From assembly GCA_035760965.1 (NCBI GenBank), contig DASTRY010000092.1, positions 1 through 52,094 on the forward strand: a stretch of DNA of 52,094 nucleotides, in the 5' to 3' direction. This DNA comes from JADGHX01 sp035760965. GTDB lineage: Bacteria; Pseudomonadota; Gammaproteobacteria; Steroidobacterales; Steroidobacteraceae. A program made the translations under genes and the position numbers. The notes under the pieces were generated by a model, which did no database searches, was not told the DNA's origin, and saw only the letters and a list, made by a program, of their open reading frames with translations. Positions 32,813-40,351 of the stretch are shown piece after piece (position 1 is the first letter of the stretch; each line of letters begins with the position of its first letter).

Positions 32813-33208
32813 TCAGCGCCGCGGCGGGCGCACCATCGCATCTAGCAGGTGGTCGAGCGTGCGCGTGAGGTCCGTGCAACGGCCGGTGTGGACGGGCGAG
32901 GCCTGGATGATCGTGCTGCGCGGCGCGACGAGCCAGTCGAACCGCTCGCGCTTGGAGAGCTTGCCGAGTGCGCCCGCTTCGGGTCCCCCGGCACAGATCA
33001 CGGCGATGCTGTCGAGGTGCTTGCGGACGGCGTCCAGGTCGAGCGACGGATCGAGCGCACGGGCACGCTGCTCGTCGAGCTCGATGCGTGCTTCGAGAAA
33101 ATCCTTCTCCTTGCACCAGACGATGACGCCCGCGTTGACGAACTCCTCCCGCTCGACGCGCGGGACGACGCGGATCACCGCGTAGTCATACGAGCAGGGA
33201 GTGTGCAC
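32813..33208 (-). CDS. DUF3037 protein, partner of HipA-like kinase
   Basis: 131 residues from GTG 33208. The start CSYDYAVIRVVPRVEREEFVNAGVIVWC and the FDWLVAPRSTIIQASPVHTG segment define DUF3037. The gene begins 23 bp inside the HipA-like kinase gene, so translation is coupled. No ATG is available in frame before the conserved YDYAVIR. DUF3037 genes are commonly found beside HipA-like genes, but neither function nor toxin-antitoxin activity of the pair has been settled to my knowledge. Confidence 0.8.
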   Translation of the reverse strand: MHTPCSYDYAVIRVVPRVEREEFVNAGVIVWCKEKDFLEARIELDEQRARALDPSLDLDAVRKHLDSIAVICAGGPEAGALGKLSKRERFDWLVAPRSTIIQASPVHTGRCTDLTRTLDHLLDAMVRPPRR

Positions 33209-33968
33209 GGACGGCCTCCTCGACGAACGCGCGCGGCGACTGCAGCCGGCGCGAGAGGTGCTGAACGTAAGCGTCGCGCGCGGCCTGCGGGGTCGCGAAG
33301 GGCGAATCCGCGGCGAGCCAGACATCGGGCACGAGCGCAACGATGTCGCGAATGAGATCGGGCGTGATGCGAGCCGCGAGCGCGGCATCCGCCTCGCGGA
33401 GTGCGCTCGCGAATCTCAGCAGGATGTGATCCTTGATGCGCGTGAACGGATCCTGGCTGCGGTCCGCGCCGTCGCCCCAGCCGTGATGGAAATAGAGCGC
33501 CGCGCCGTGATCGATGAGCCAGAGCCGCCGATGCCACATCAACATGTTCGCATTGCGCGGCGTGCGGTCGACGTTGCTTGCGTAGGCGTCGAGCCAGACG
33601 ATGGCGGAGGCGAGCGGCGCATCCGGTTGATCGACGATCGGATCGAACGCAACCGAGCCCGGTAGATAGTCGAGCGCGAGGTTGAGGCCGGCGCTCGTGC
33701 GGATGAGCTGCTGGATCTCGGGGTCGGGCTCGGTGCGCGCGAGGTCCGCATCGAGCTCGATGAGCGCGATCTCCGGTACGGCAAAACCCGCGGCGCGTGC
33801 GATCTCGCCGACGATCAGCTCGGCGATGAGCACCTTCGGCCCCTGACCGGCGCCGCGAAACTTCAGCACGTAGAGCCCGGCGTCGTCCGCTTCGACGATG
33901 GCCGGCAGCGAGCCGCCTTCGCGCAGCGGCGTGACGTAACGGGTGGCAGTGACGGTTCTGAGCGGCAT
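33186..33968 (-). CDS. Solitary HipA-like kinase
   Basis: 260 residues, about half the size of E. coli HipA, corresponding to the C-terminal kinase part. YVLKFRGAGQGPKVLIAELIVGEIARAAG carries the ATP-binding lysine (Lys36) and following Glu; VDRTPRNANMLMWHRRLWLIDHGAAL carries the catalytic Asp134, Asn139/141 and the metal-binding Asp153. All catalytic residues look intact, so activity is likely. There is no HipB-type HTH antitoxin; the overlapping DUF3037 gene takes that position. Could be a Ser/Thr kinase of unknown target. Confidence 0.8.
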   Translation of the reverse strand: MPLRTVTATRYVTPLREGGSLPAIVEADDAGLYVLKFRGAGQGPKVLIAELIVGEIARAAGFAVPEIALIELDADLARTEPDPEIQQLIRTSAGLNLALDYLPGSVAFDPIVDQPDAPLASAIVWLDAYASNVDRTPRNANMLMWHRRLWLIDHGAALYFHHGWGDGADRSQDPFTRIKDHILLRFASALREADAALAARITPDLIRDIVALVPDVWLAADSPFATPQAARDAYVQHLSRRLQSPRAFVEEAVRAHSLLV

Positions 33969-34037
33969 ATGCGGGCGAAGCGGCTGGGCCGCGAGATGAT
34001 GCCACAGCGGCGGCGTACCGCGCGGGCGGCGCGCAGG

Positions 34038-35123
34038 TCAGTCGAGGTAGCGCTCGAACATCGGCGTCATGCGCTCTTCCAGACTCTGCGCGGAGCGGAT
34101 GACGAAGAGCGCGGCGATCCCGCGCCGCCGTGCGTATTCGTAGCCTTCGTCGGGTCCGAGCACGGTGAGCGCCGTCGCGAGCGCATCGGCACGCATGCAT
34201 TCGGGATCGATCACCGTCACGGCTGCGAGCGGGTGCGTGATCGGCTCGCCGGTGCGCGGATCGATCCGGTGCGAGTAGCGGCGGCCGTTGTAGTCGAAGA
34301 AGTAGCGGTAGTTGCCCGACGTTGCGATGCCGGCGTCGCGCAGCGTGACCACGCGGAGGGGCGGCGACGATTCAGCCGATGCGGATGTCACATCGACCGA
34401 CACCGGGGTCAGCTCCGGCGGCGGCCGCTCGACCGCCACGCGCCAGGGGTGACCTTCGGGCGCATCCCCTTGCGCGCGCAGCTCGCTGCCGACGTCGACG
34501 AGAAAACGCGTCACGTCGATGGAGCGCAGGTACGCGGCCACTCTGTCCGCCGCGAAGCCGTGCTGCATCGACGAAAGGTCGATCTGTGTGCCGGCGGGTT
34601 TGCGCAGGCGGCCGTTGCGCGCATCCAGCTCGATCTGGGTCCAGCCGACGCGTGCACGCGCGGCACGCACTTCGTCACCCGAAGGCGGGGCAAAGCGCCG
34701 GCCGTGCGGGCCGAAGCCCCAGACATCGACCAGCGGGGCGACGGTGGGATCGTAGGCGCCGTTCGTATCGCCGGCGAGATGCAGCGCGAATGCGAGCGTC
34801 GTTGCTAGACCGCTGCCAATCGGGTGCCACTCGTCGTTGGCGGCAGCATTGAGCGCGCTCAGCGTCGAGCCGCTGTCCCAGCGGCTGAGCTCGTGCGCGA
34901 CCGCGTCGATCTGCGCTTGGATGCCGCGCTGGATCGTGCCGGAGTCGAGCCGTGGAGGATCGGCGATCGTCACCGTCCATGTCGAGCCGACGCCTTCGCC
35001 GTGAAGCACATGCGCACTGGCGGCGGATGCGCACGTCACGAACGCGGACGCGAGGACAGCCACGCCCATCGCCGCTCGTGGCCCGAGCCGGTGTTGCCGC
35101 GACACCGCTTGCGCAACCCTCAT
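34038..35123 (-). CDS. apbE: FAD:protein FMN transferase
   Basis: 361 residues, exported (hydrophobic leader about 15-38, ASA cleavage). ApbE transfers FMN from FAD to a Thr in partner proteins in the periplasm. GSTWTVTIADPP, LSRWDSGSTLSALN, AYDPTVAPLVDVWGFG, and the C-terminal RIDPRTGEPI and MRADALATALTVLG are family motifs, with the Mg ligands of the last segment present. The usual GGIAKGY loop reads DLSSMQHGFAAD, so the canonical lysine is a histidine, seen in a subset of ApbE proteins (from memory). Last gene of the iron-linked operon, 10 bp after DUF4198. Confidence 0.9.
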   Translation of the reverse strand: MRVAQAVSRQHRLGPRAAMGVAVLASAFVTCASAASAHVLHGEGVGSTWTVTIADPPRLDSGTIQRGIQAQIDAVAHELSRWDSGSTLSALNAAANDEWHPIGSGLATTLAFALHLAGDTNGAYDPTVAPLVDVWGFGPHGRRFAPPSGDEVRAARARVGWTQIELDARNGRLRKPAGTQIDLSSMQHGFAADRVAAYLRSIDVTRFLVDVGSELRAQGDAPEGHPWRVAVERPPPELTPVSVDVTSASAESSPPLRVVTLRDAGIATSGNYRYFFDYNGRRYSHRIDPRTGEPITHPLAAVTVIDPECMRADALATALTVLGPDEGYEYARRRGIAALFVIRSAQSLEERMTPMFERYLD

Positions 35124-35133
35124 TCGCGCCGGC

Positions 35134-35955
35134 TCAGGGCGGCAGCACCTCGAACGTCGCGACGTAGCTCGCGCGTCGCGTCTTCGCCGCCTTCACGGTC
35201 GGCTTGTCGTCCTGCACGGTGGCTTGAAGCCAGTACATGCCGGCCTGCGGAAACGTGACGCTCACCTTGCCCGCCGCGTCCGTCGTCAGCTCGGTGCTAC
35301 TTTGCTCGTTGCGATAACGGCTCGCGCCCGGCACGACGGTGACCTTTACGTTGGCGGCGGGCTTGCCATCGAGAGTGAAACCGAACGTCGCCGCCTCGCC
35401 GGCGAACAGATCGTTCGGATGCGTCACCGGCACGAGCTCCAACCCAATGCCGGTCGGTTTCAGCGCGCCGTCGTTCGGTTTGCCCGCAGTCACGAAGGTT
35501 TCCACGCGGGTCTGGGTCTGCGAAAGCTCTAGGTTCCGCGCGTTCGCCGGCAGCTCACTCAACGTCGCGGGCGATCCGCGCCAGCGCTTGCGCTGGCCGT
35601 CCGGTCCTTCGTACTGCGCCATCAACGCATCGTTCACCATCGCGATCTTGTAGGTGCCGCTCGTCGGGAGATTCAGATCGAAGGTCGACCGAAACTTGCC
35701 GGTATTCACGTTCTCCGGCGTCAGCGGGGCGCCGGCCGGCCCGATGATGGCCAGGTTGTCGAGTCGCATCGGCGCGTGATTGAAGTAGAAGAGGTCGTTC
35801 GAGATCGCCGCGTCGACGGTGATCCAGCCGGTGGTGGACAGCACCGTCTCGGACGGCACGATGAACGCGCGATGCGCGTGCGCGACGAGCGGCAAACACG
35901 CGAGCAACGCGAGAAACGCGCGCACGCGAGCGGCGCGGCCGATCATGAGATTCAT
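35134..35955 (-). CDS. DUF4198 periplasmic protein
   Basis: 273 residues from ATG 35955 after GGAG. Signal peptide ends AHA, giving a mature start HRAFIVPSETVLS, where the N-terminal His is a typical metal-binding feature of this family. The middle has TYKIAMVNDALMAQYEG, and the C-terminal ~100 residues (FAGEAATFGFTLDGKPAANVKVTVVPG; GKVSVTFPQAGMYWLQATVQDD) form an immunoglobulin-like domain, as in DUF4198/NikM-like proteins. Likely a periplasmic metal-binding or carrier protein. Fifth gene of the operon, between DUF2271 and ApbE. Confidence 0.85.
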   Translation of the reverse strand: MNLMIGRAARVRAFLALLACLPLVAHAHRAFIVPSETVLSTTGWITVDAAISNDLFYFNHAPMRLDNLAIIGPAGAPLTPENVNTGKFRSTFDLNLPTSGTYKIAMVNDALMAQYEGPDGQRKRWRGSPATLSELPANARNLELSQTQTRVETFVTAGKPNDGALKPTGIGLELVPVTHPNDLFAGEAATFGFTLDGKPAANVKVTVVPGASRYRNEQSSTELTTDAAGKVSVTFPQAGMYWLQATVQDDKPTVKAAKTRRASYVATFEVLPP

Positions 35956-35981
35956 GGCAGGCTCCCGAATGCTCCGTAGGC

Positions 35982-36503
35982 TCATGGCGTGAGATTCAAC
36001 GCAACCGTTCCGAGCTCGCGTTCGCCCTTCACTTGCAGGCTCTGCGCGTCCTTCGCCGGCCACTGAAACGGAATGCGCACCACTTCGCGCCCACCGTTCT
36101 CGCGCGCCGCTTCGACGACGAGCGTGTAGTGACCGGGTGCAAGCGTAGCGAGCGGCTTTTGCGTGCCGGCGAAACGAAGCTGATGAACGCCGACCGGCTT
36201 GGTCGGCCCCGTGACACCGTCGATCGGGAACGTCTGCTCCCGCCCGCTGCGGCGCCACCACTGGCGCAGCTCGTTGAGGTACTTCGTGCCTTCCTTGCGG
36301 TCGCCCGTCTCGTACCAGACCGCGAGATTCGCGGCGACGCTCTGATCGTCGCGTTCCACCCAGATGGCCACGTACGGCCGGTGATACTCCGACACGTTCA
36401 GCTTCGGCACTTCGACGGCGAGACTCAGCTCGGCCGCCGATGAAAGCGCACTCAGCAGAATCGCGGCCGCGGCGAACGACCCGCGCAGGAGCAGGCAAGG
36501 CAT
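35982..36503 (-). CDS. DUF2271 periplasmic protein, predicted FMN acceptor
   Basis: 173 residues from ATG 36503 after GAGG. Signal peptide (LLLRGSFAAAAILLSALSSAA). Family features are YVAIWVERDDQSVAANLAVWYE, KYLNELRQWWR and a C-terminal APGHYTLVVEAAREN. Residues 95-101 read DGVTGPT, close to the ApbE acceptor pattern Dgxt/sGAT, which would place FMN on Thr101. The usual Ala is Pro. Being encoded with ApbE supports covalent flavinylation (inference). Separated by 11 bp from the PepSY gene and 26 bp from DUF4198. Confidence 0.85.
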   Translation of the reverse strand: MPCLLLRGSFAAAAILLSALSSAAELSLAVEVPKLNVSEYHRPYVAIWVERDDQSVAANLAVWYETGDRKEGTKYLNELRQWWRRSGREQTFPIDGVTGPTKPVGVHQLRFAGTQKPLATLAPGHYTLVVEAARENGGREVVRIPFQWPAKDAQSLQVKGERELGTVALNLTP

Positions 36504-36514
36504 GATCGACCTCT

Positions 36515-37141
36515 TCAGTGAACGAACACGATGAGCAGCACCACTGGCAGGACCAGCCCGAGCGCGACCAGCGGCCAGGTGCTCGGTCGGCGCGGCGCGT
36601 GCATCTTCAGCAGGAACAGCCCCGTGCCGGCGAATAGGATGCACGCCGCCGCGAACACGTCGATGAACGCGCTCCAGATCGGCCCGGCATTGCGCCCCTT
36701 GTGCAGATCGTTGAGATACGAAATCCAGCCGCGATCGGTGCGTTCGTAGTGCACTGTTCCCGTGGCGCGATCGATGCTGAGCCACGCATCGCCGCCGGGC
36801 CGCGGCAGCGACAGATACACTTCGTCGTCGGACCACTCGGCGTCGCGCCCGCCGTCGCGTACTCCGAGAGTGTTGCCGATCCAGTCGGCCACGGCCGGCG
36901 GCAGCGGCGCTTTCTCCGTTTGGGTCGCGCGAGCGATGCGCGCAAGCAAAGGCGCGGGCAGCTGTGCGTCTTGCGTCGACACCCTCGGTGTCGCAGGGAT
37001 GAGGCCCGCGTGATTCAGCGTGATCCCCGTGATGCTGAACAGCAGCAACGCGACGAGGCAGATGCCGGCACTGATCCAGTGCCACTGATACATCTGCCTC
37101 AACCAGAACACGCGACGCTTCTGTTCTTCGACGGCGCTCAC
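36515..37141 (-). CDS. PepSY-associated inner-membrane protein
   Basis: 208 residues from GTG 37141, overlapping the PiuC stop by GTGA. One N-terminal helix (WHWISAGICLVALLLFSITGITLNH), a periplasmic domain with a PepSY-like fold (WLSIDRATGTVHYERTDRGWISYLNDLHKGRN), and two C-terminal helices. The motif Q(W)HW..S...G and HKGR are typical of the PepSY-TM family of flavin- or heme-linked ferric reductases. Predicted to pass electrons across the inner membrane to the flavinylated DUF2271 protein (inference). Third gene of the operon. Confidence 0.85.
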   Translation of the reverse strand: MSAVEEQKRRVFWLRQMYQWHWISAGICLVALLLFSITGITLNHAGLIPATPRVSTQDAQLPAPLLARIARATQTEKAPLPPAVADWIGNTLGVRDGGRDAEWSDDEVYLSLPRPGGDAWLSIDRATGTVHYERTDRGWISYLNDLHKGRNAGPIWSAFIDVFAAACILFAGTGLFLLKMHAPRRPSTWPLVALGLVLPVVLLIVFVH

Positions 37142-37818
37142 AACTCCGCCCAGGTCCGCAACAGATTGTGGTAAACGCCGGTGAGCTGAACGATGGCCGG
37201 ATGCGAGGGAACGTCCTTGTTCAGCCGCTGGATCGCGCGATCCATGTCGAAGAGCAGCGTGCGCTTCGCATCGTCGCGCACCATGCTCTGGATCCAGAAG
37301 AACGCGGCGATCCGCGCGCCGCGCGTCACCGGCGTCACGGCGTGCAGGCTGCTCGACGGGTACAGAATCATGTGGCCCGCAGGCAGCTTCACTTTGTGTA
37401 CGCCGTAGGTGTCCTCGACGGTCAGCTCGCCGCCGTCGTACTCGCCGGGTGCCGCTAGAAACAGCGTGGCGGAGAGATCCGTGCGCACGCGGTGGGGCGG
37501 CAGGCTCGTGTAGCGCACGGCGGTATCGACGTGCATTCCAAAGTTGCCGCCGCCCTCGTAGCGATTGAACAGCGGCGGAAAGACTTTCAGCGGCAACGCT
37601 GCCGAGGTGAAAAGCGGATCGCGTGCGAGCTTGCGCAAGATGATCTCGCCGAGCTCGCGCGCGACAGGATGCTCTTCCGAGAGCTGCAGATTGTTTTTCA
37701 CCTGCGCGGCCTGCGGACCGGCCGTGACGCGACCGTCAGCCCAATCCGCGCCGGCGAGTCGGGCGCGAAAATGCGCCACTTCATCCGCCGACAGTATGTC
37801 CGGGACCTGGATCAGCAT
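37138..37818 (-). CDS. piuC: PKHD-type Fe(II)/2OG hydroxylase, iron-uptake factor
   Basis: 226 residues, full length. The beta-helix carries the metal triad: His96 and Asp98 in GMHVDTAV, and His159 in SSSLHAVTPVTRGAR, with Arg169 to bind 2-oxoglutarate. C-terminal DAKRTLLFDMDRAIQRL matches PiuC/YbiX. PiuC genes routinely follow catecholate-siderophore receptor genes; the hydroxylated target is unknown. It begins 4 bp after the receptor gene's stop and overlaps the next gene. Confidence 0.92.
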   Translation of the reverse strand: MLIQVPDILSADEVAHFRARLAGADWADGRVTAGPQAAQVKNNLQLSEEHPVARELGEIILRKLARDPLFTSAALPLKVFPPLFNRYEGGGNFGMHVDTAVRYTSLPPHRVRTDLSATLFLAAPGEYDGGELTVEDTYGVHKVKLPAGHMILYPSSSLHAVTPVTRGARIAAFFWIQSMVRDDAKRTLLFDMDRAIQRLNKDVPSHPAIVQLTGVYHNLLRTWAEL

Positions 37819-37822
37819 CGGC

Positions 37823-40087
37823 TCAGAACTTCAGATTGACCGTCGCGAGATAAGAGCGCGGCGGGCCCGCAAAGTATCTCTGGCCGGAGTTGTTGATCGA
37901 GGCGATGTAGTCCTCGTCCGTGATGTTGTAGCCGTTCAGCTGGATGCCGACGTGCTCGTTGACCTCGTAAGCGGCGTACAGATCGACCACGGTGTAACCC
38001 GGAACCTGGAACACGCCGCTCGTCGGCGTGACGCTCGAGACCGTCCGCGCTTGCGTGTCGACGTACCGCACGCCGCCGCCGACCGTGAAGCCGAGCGGCA
38101 GCCGATACGTGGTCCACAAGGTCGCCATCATCTTGGGGGAGAAGTTGATGGCGGCGCCGGTCTGCGTCCCGCCGAACGTGCCTTCGGTCACTTTCGTGTC
38201 CTGACGCGTGAGTCCCGCGCTGAGCTGCCACGCCGGGGTGATCTCGCCGACGAGCCCGAGCTCCACGCCTTTCACTTCGCGCCTGCCGTACTGAATGATC
38301 CGGTCCGGATCGCTCGGATCGGGCCGCTGCAGATCGTTGCGATTGATGCTCTTGAAGACCGCGGCCGTGGCGGCGACGCGCGAATCGAGCAGGTCCCACT
38401 TGGTGCCCAGCTCGATGTTGGTGGCCCGCTGCGGCTCGAGATTCGGGTTGGCCGCGTTGACGCCGCCGCTGTTCGTGGGCGTGGCGTTCAGTGTGAAGTT
38501 GTCGGAGCCGGGCGGCTTCAGTGAATTGGCGAACGCCACGTAAACGCTGCCGTTCTCGACCGGCTTGTAGAGCGCGCCGAGCTTCCAGCTGAAGAGATTG
38601 CCCGAGTCGCTGAGGTTCGTGACGGTCTGGGTCGTGCCGCTGAGCGCCGCGGTTTCCGTCTCGGTTTTGTAGTGCTCGAAGCGTGTGCCCAACGTCACTT
38701 GCCAGCGTCGACTGGGCTCCAACGTGTCGAATGCGTAAACCGCGCCGGTGCTCGTGTGACCATTCGAATACCCCGTGCGCGTGATCGCCGGCGGCTCAAT
38801 GAACACGCCATTGCGATCGGGTTGGTAGAGACTCGTCGGCGCGAGCGTGCCGAGGCCGGCAATCGTCGGCGTCAGCTGCTTCTCGAAGATGTATTCGACG
38901 CCGCTGCTCAGCGCGTGTTGCAGCCTGCCGGTCGCGAACTTCGCGGTGAGATTCGTCTGATTCGTCAGGATCGTGTTGTCGCGAAAGCTCGCGTGGCGCG
39001 TGCGATTCAGCAGCCACGTGCTCGGGTGGGTTCCGGGCGAGACCAGCGGGTCGCGGTACGGCGCGGTCAGCACGCGCTCCTGTTCGCTTTCGCCCCAGCG
39101 CGAGGTGTTCCGCAGCGTGAGATCGGGCGAGACGTCGTGCTCGATGCGCGCCGTGACCATGTTGGCCGTGATGTTCTCGAAGTCGCTGTTCAGGCCGTAG
39201 AAGCCTTCGTCGCGCACGCGCGGCCCGTGAATGTCGGCGAGGGCAGGATTGGCGCTGCTGTCCAGGTGATAGTCGGCTACGCCGATGGCGGGCACCGCCC
39301 CGTCCGGCGTGTTGTCCTGGTGAACGTGCTGGCCATACGCGTAGAAGCGCGTGTCGGTACCGAGACCGAGCGCGAAAGAGGGCGCCACGGCCCACGTGTC
39401 GCGTTCGACGAAATCGCGGCCCGCCACGCCGCCTTCCTGACCGACGATGTTGAAGCGGAACGCTGCGCCGTCGAGTGCGTGAATCGCGTGATTCCAGTCG
39501 CCCGTCACGCGGCGCCGAGCCGCGGTGCCATACGCGACGGTGCTGCCGAGCGCGTCCTCTTCGTGCGGCAGCTTGCTCACGAGATTCACGTAGCCCGAAG
39601 TCGCGCCGCGCCCGTTGTCCGCGCCCGCCGGTCCCTTGAAGATTTCGACCTGCTCGACGTTGTACGTGTCGCGCACGGCGGCGCCGAGATCGCGGATGCC
39701 GTCGAGGAAAACGCTGTTCTGCGTGTCGAAGCCGCGCATGAAGATGGTGTCGCCGCTCTGCGTGTTGCCGTTCTCACCGAGCTGGAAGGTGATGCCGGGC
39801 ACGTTGCGCAGCGCTTCCGAGAGGCTCGCGGCCCCTTGCTGCGCGATCACTTCCTTGCGGATGACCGTCACGGTCTGCGGCGTATCGAGCAGCGGCTGGG
39901 TGAATTTCGGAGAGTCGACCCGTTCGGGCTTGTAGGTATTGGTCTCTTCGCCTTCGCCGCTCACGGAAATGCGCGGTAGCTGGGTGGCGGGTGTCGGTTC
40001 GGTGTCGGCGTGGGCGCCGGCCGCGTGCAGCGCGGCGAATACGGCGGCCGCGACGGGCAACCGCCGGAAATTGCTGACCTGACTCAT
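37823..40087 (-). CDS. TonB-dependent siderophore receptor (catecholate type, Fiu/PiuA-like)
   Basis: 754 residues from ATG 40087; a longer TTG reading is possible. Signal peptide (LPVAAAVFAALHAAGAHA), then a TonB box-like LPRISVSGEGEE, a plug domain (FTQPLLDTPQTVTVIRKEVIAQQGAASLSEALRNVPGITF; MRGFDTQNSVFLDGIRD), a 22-strand barrel region and a terminal LATVNLKF ending in Phe, as outer-membrane proteins do. It has no N-terminal STN domain, so it is not a sigma-signalling transducer. Substrate by context is a ferric catecholate. First gene of a six-gene operon behind a Fur-box-like promoter. Confidence 0.93.
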   Translation of the reverse strand: MSQVSNFRRLPVAAAVFAALHAAGAHADTEPTPATQLPRISVSGEGEETNTYKPERVDSPKFTQPLLDTPQTVTVIRKEVIAQQGAASLSEALRNVPGITFQLGENGNTQSGDTIFMRGFDTQNSVFLDGIRDLGAAVRDTYNVEQVEIFKGPAGADNGRGATSGYVNLVSKLPHEEDALGSTVAYGTAARRRVTGDWNHAIHALDGAAFRFNIVGQEGGVAGRDFVERDTWAVAPSFALGLGTDTRFYAYGQHVHQDNTPDGAVPAIGVADYHLDSSANPALADIHGPRVRDEGFYGLNSDFENITANMVTARIEHDVSPDLTLRNTSRWGESEQERVLTAPYRDPLVSPGTHPSTWLLNRTRHASFRDNTILTNQTNLTAKFATGRLQHALSSGVEYIFEKQLTPTIAGLGTLAPTSLYQPDRNGVFIEPPAITRTGYSNGHTSTGAVYAFDTLEPSRRWQVTLGTRFEHYKTETETAALSGTTQTVTNLSDSGNLFSWKLGALYKPVENGSVYVAFANSLKPPGSDNFTLNATPTNSGGVNAANPNLEPQRATNIELGTKWDLLDSRVAATAAVFKSINRNDLQRPDPSDPDRIIQYGRREVKGVELGLVGEITPAWQLSAGLTRQDTKVTEGTFGGTQTGAAINFSPKMMATLWTTYRLPLGFTVGGGVRYVDTQARTVSSVTPTSGVFQVPGYTVVDLYAAYEVNEHVGIQLNGYNITDEDYIASINNSGQRYFAGPPRSYLATVNLKF

Positions 40088-40144
40088 GACTGCGATTCCC
40101 TGATTCGATGCTTGGCGCACGGCCCGAGCCGGCCCGGGGCAGAG

Positions 40145-40172
40145 TTTATTTGCGAATCATTCTTATTTGCAA
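40145..40172 (-). promoter_or_regulatory. Promoter with Fur-box-like site for the receptor operon
   Basis: On the minus strand TTGCAA (40167-40172) and AATAAA (40145-40150), 16 bp apart, resemble -35 and -10 elements. Between them an AT-rich site with palindromic core GAATCATTC (40154-40162), flanked by GCAAAT at both ends, resembles the Fur consensus with its GAT-AAT-GAT-style repeats. Being inside a promoter, Fur-Fe would block RNA polymerase. It lies 58 bp before the receptor start. Assignment rests on resemblance and gene content. Confidence 0.7.
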
Positions 40173-40204
40173 GCGACAGCGGTTATTGTTTGCCTGCAAC
40201 GCCG

Positions 40205-40255
40205 GGGTGCAACTCCGGGTGCACTTTCTGCGTGCATCTCGCGGGTGAAACTCTG
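40205..40255. repeat. Four degenerate 12-13-bp tandem repeats
   Basis: GGGTGCAACTCC, GGGTGCACTTTCT, GCGTGCATCTCGC and GGGTGAAACTCTG lie head to tail. They share GGGTGCA.CTC and lie between the receptor promoter and the aldo/keto reductase. The direct, regular spacing suggests a multi-site activator or repressor target, but the match is imperfect. Confidence 0.45.
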
Positions 40256-40351
40256 TGGGGCGAACGATCGCAGCGGCCGGTCTGGACAAGCACGTACCCA
40301 CGCGGTTAAGTCCGGGTCCCCCTGACGACTCGCATGGAATGGAGAAGCGCA

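Noticed and set aside
32813..33388. Longer start for the DUF3037 gene at 33388
   Set aside because: The added 60 residues are a Ser/Arg-rich out-of-frame reading of the HipA-like gene; homology begins right after GTG 33208.
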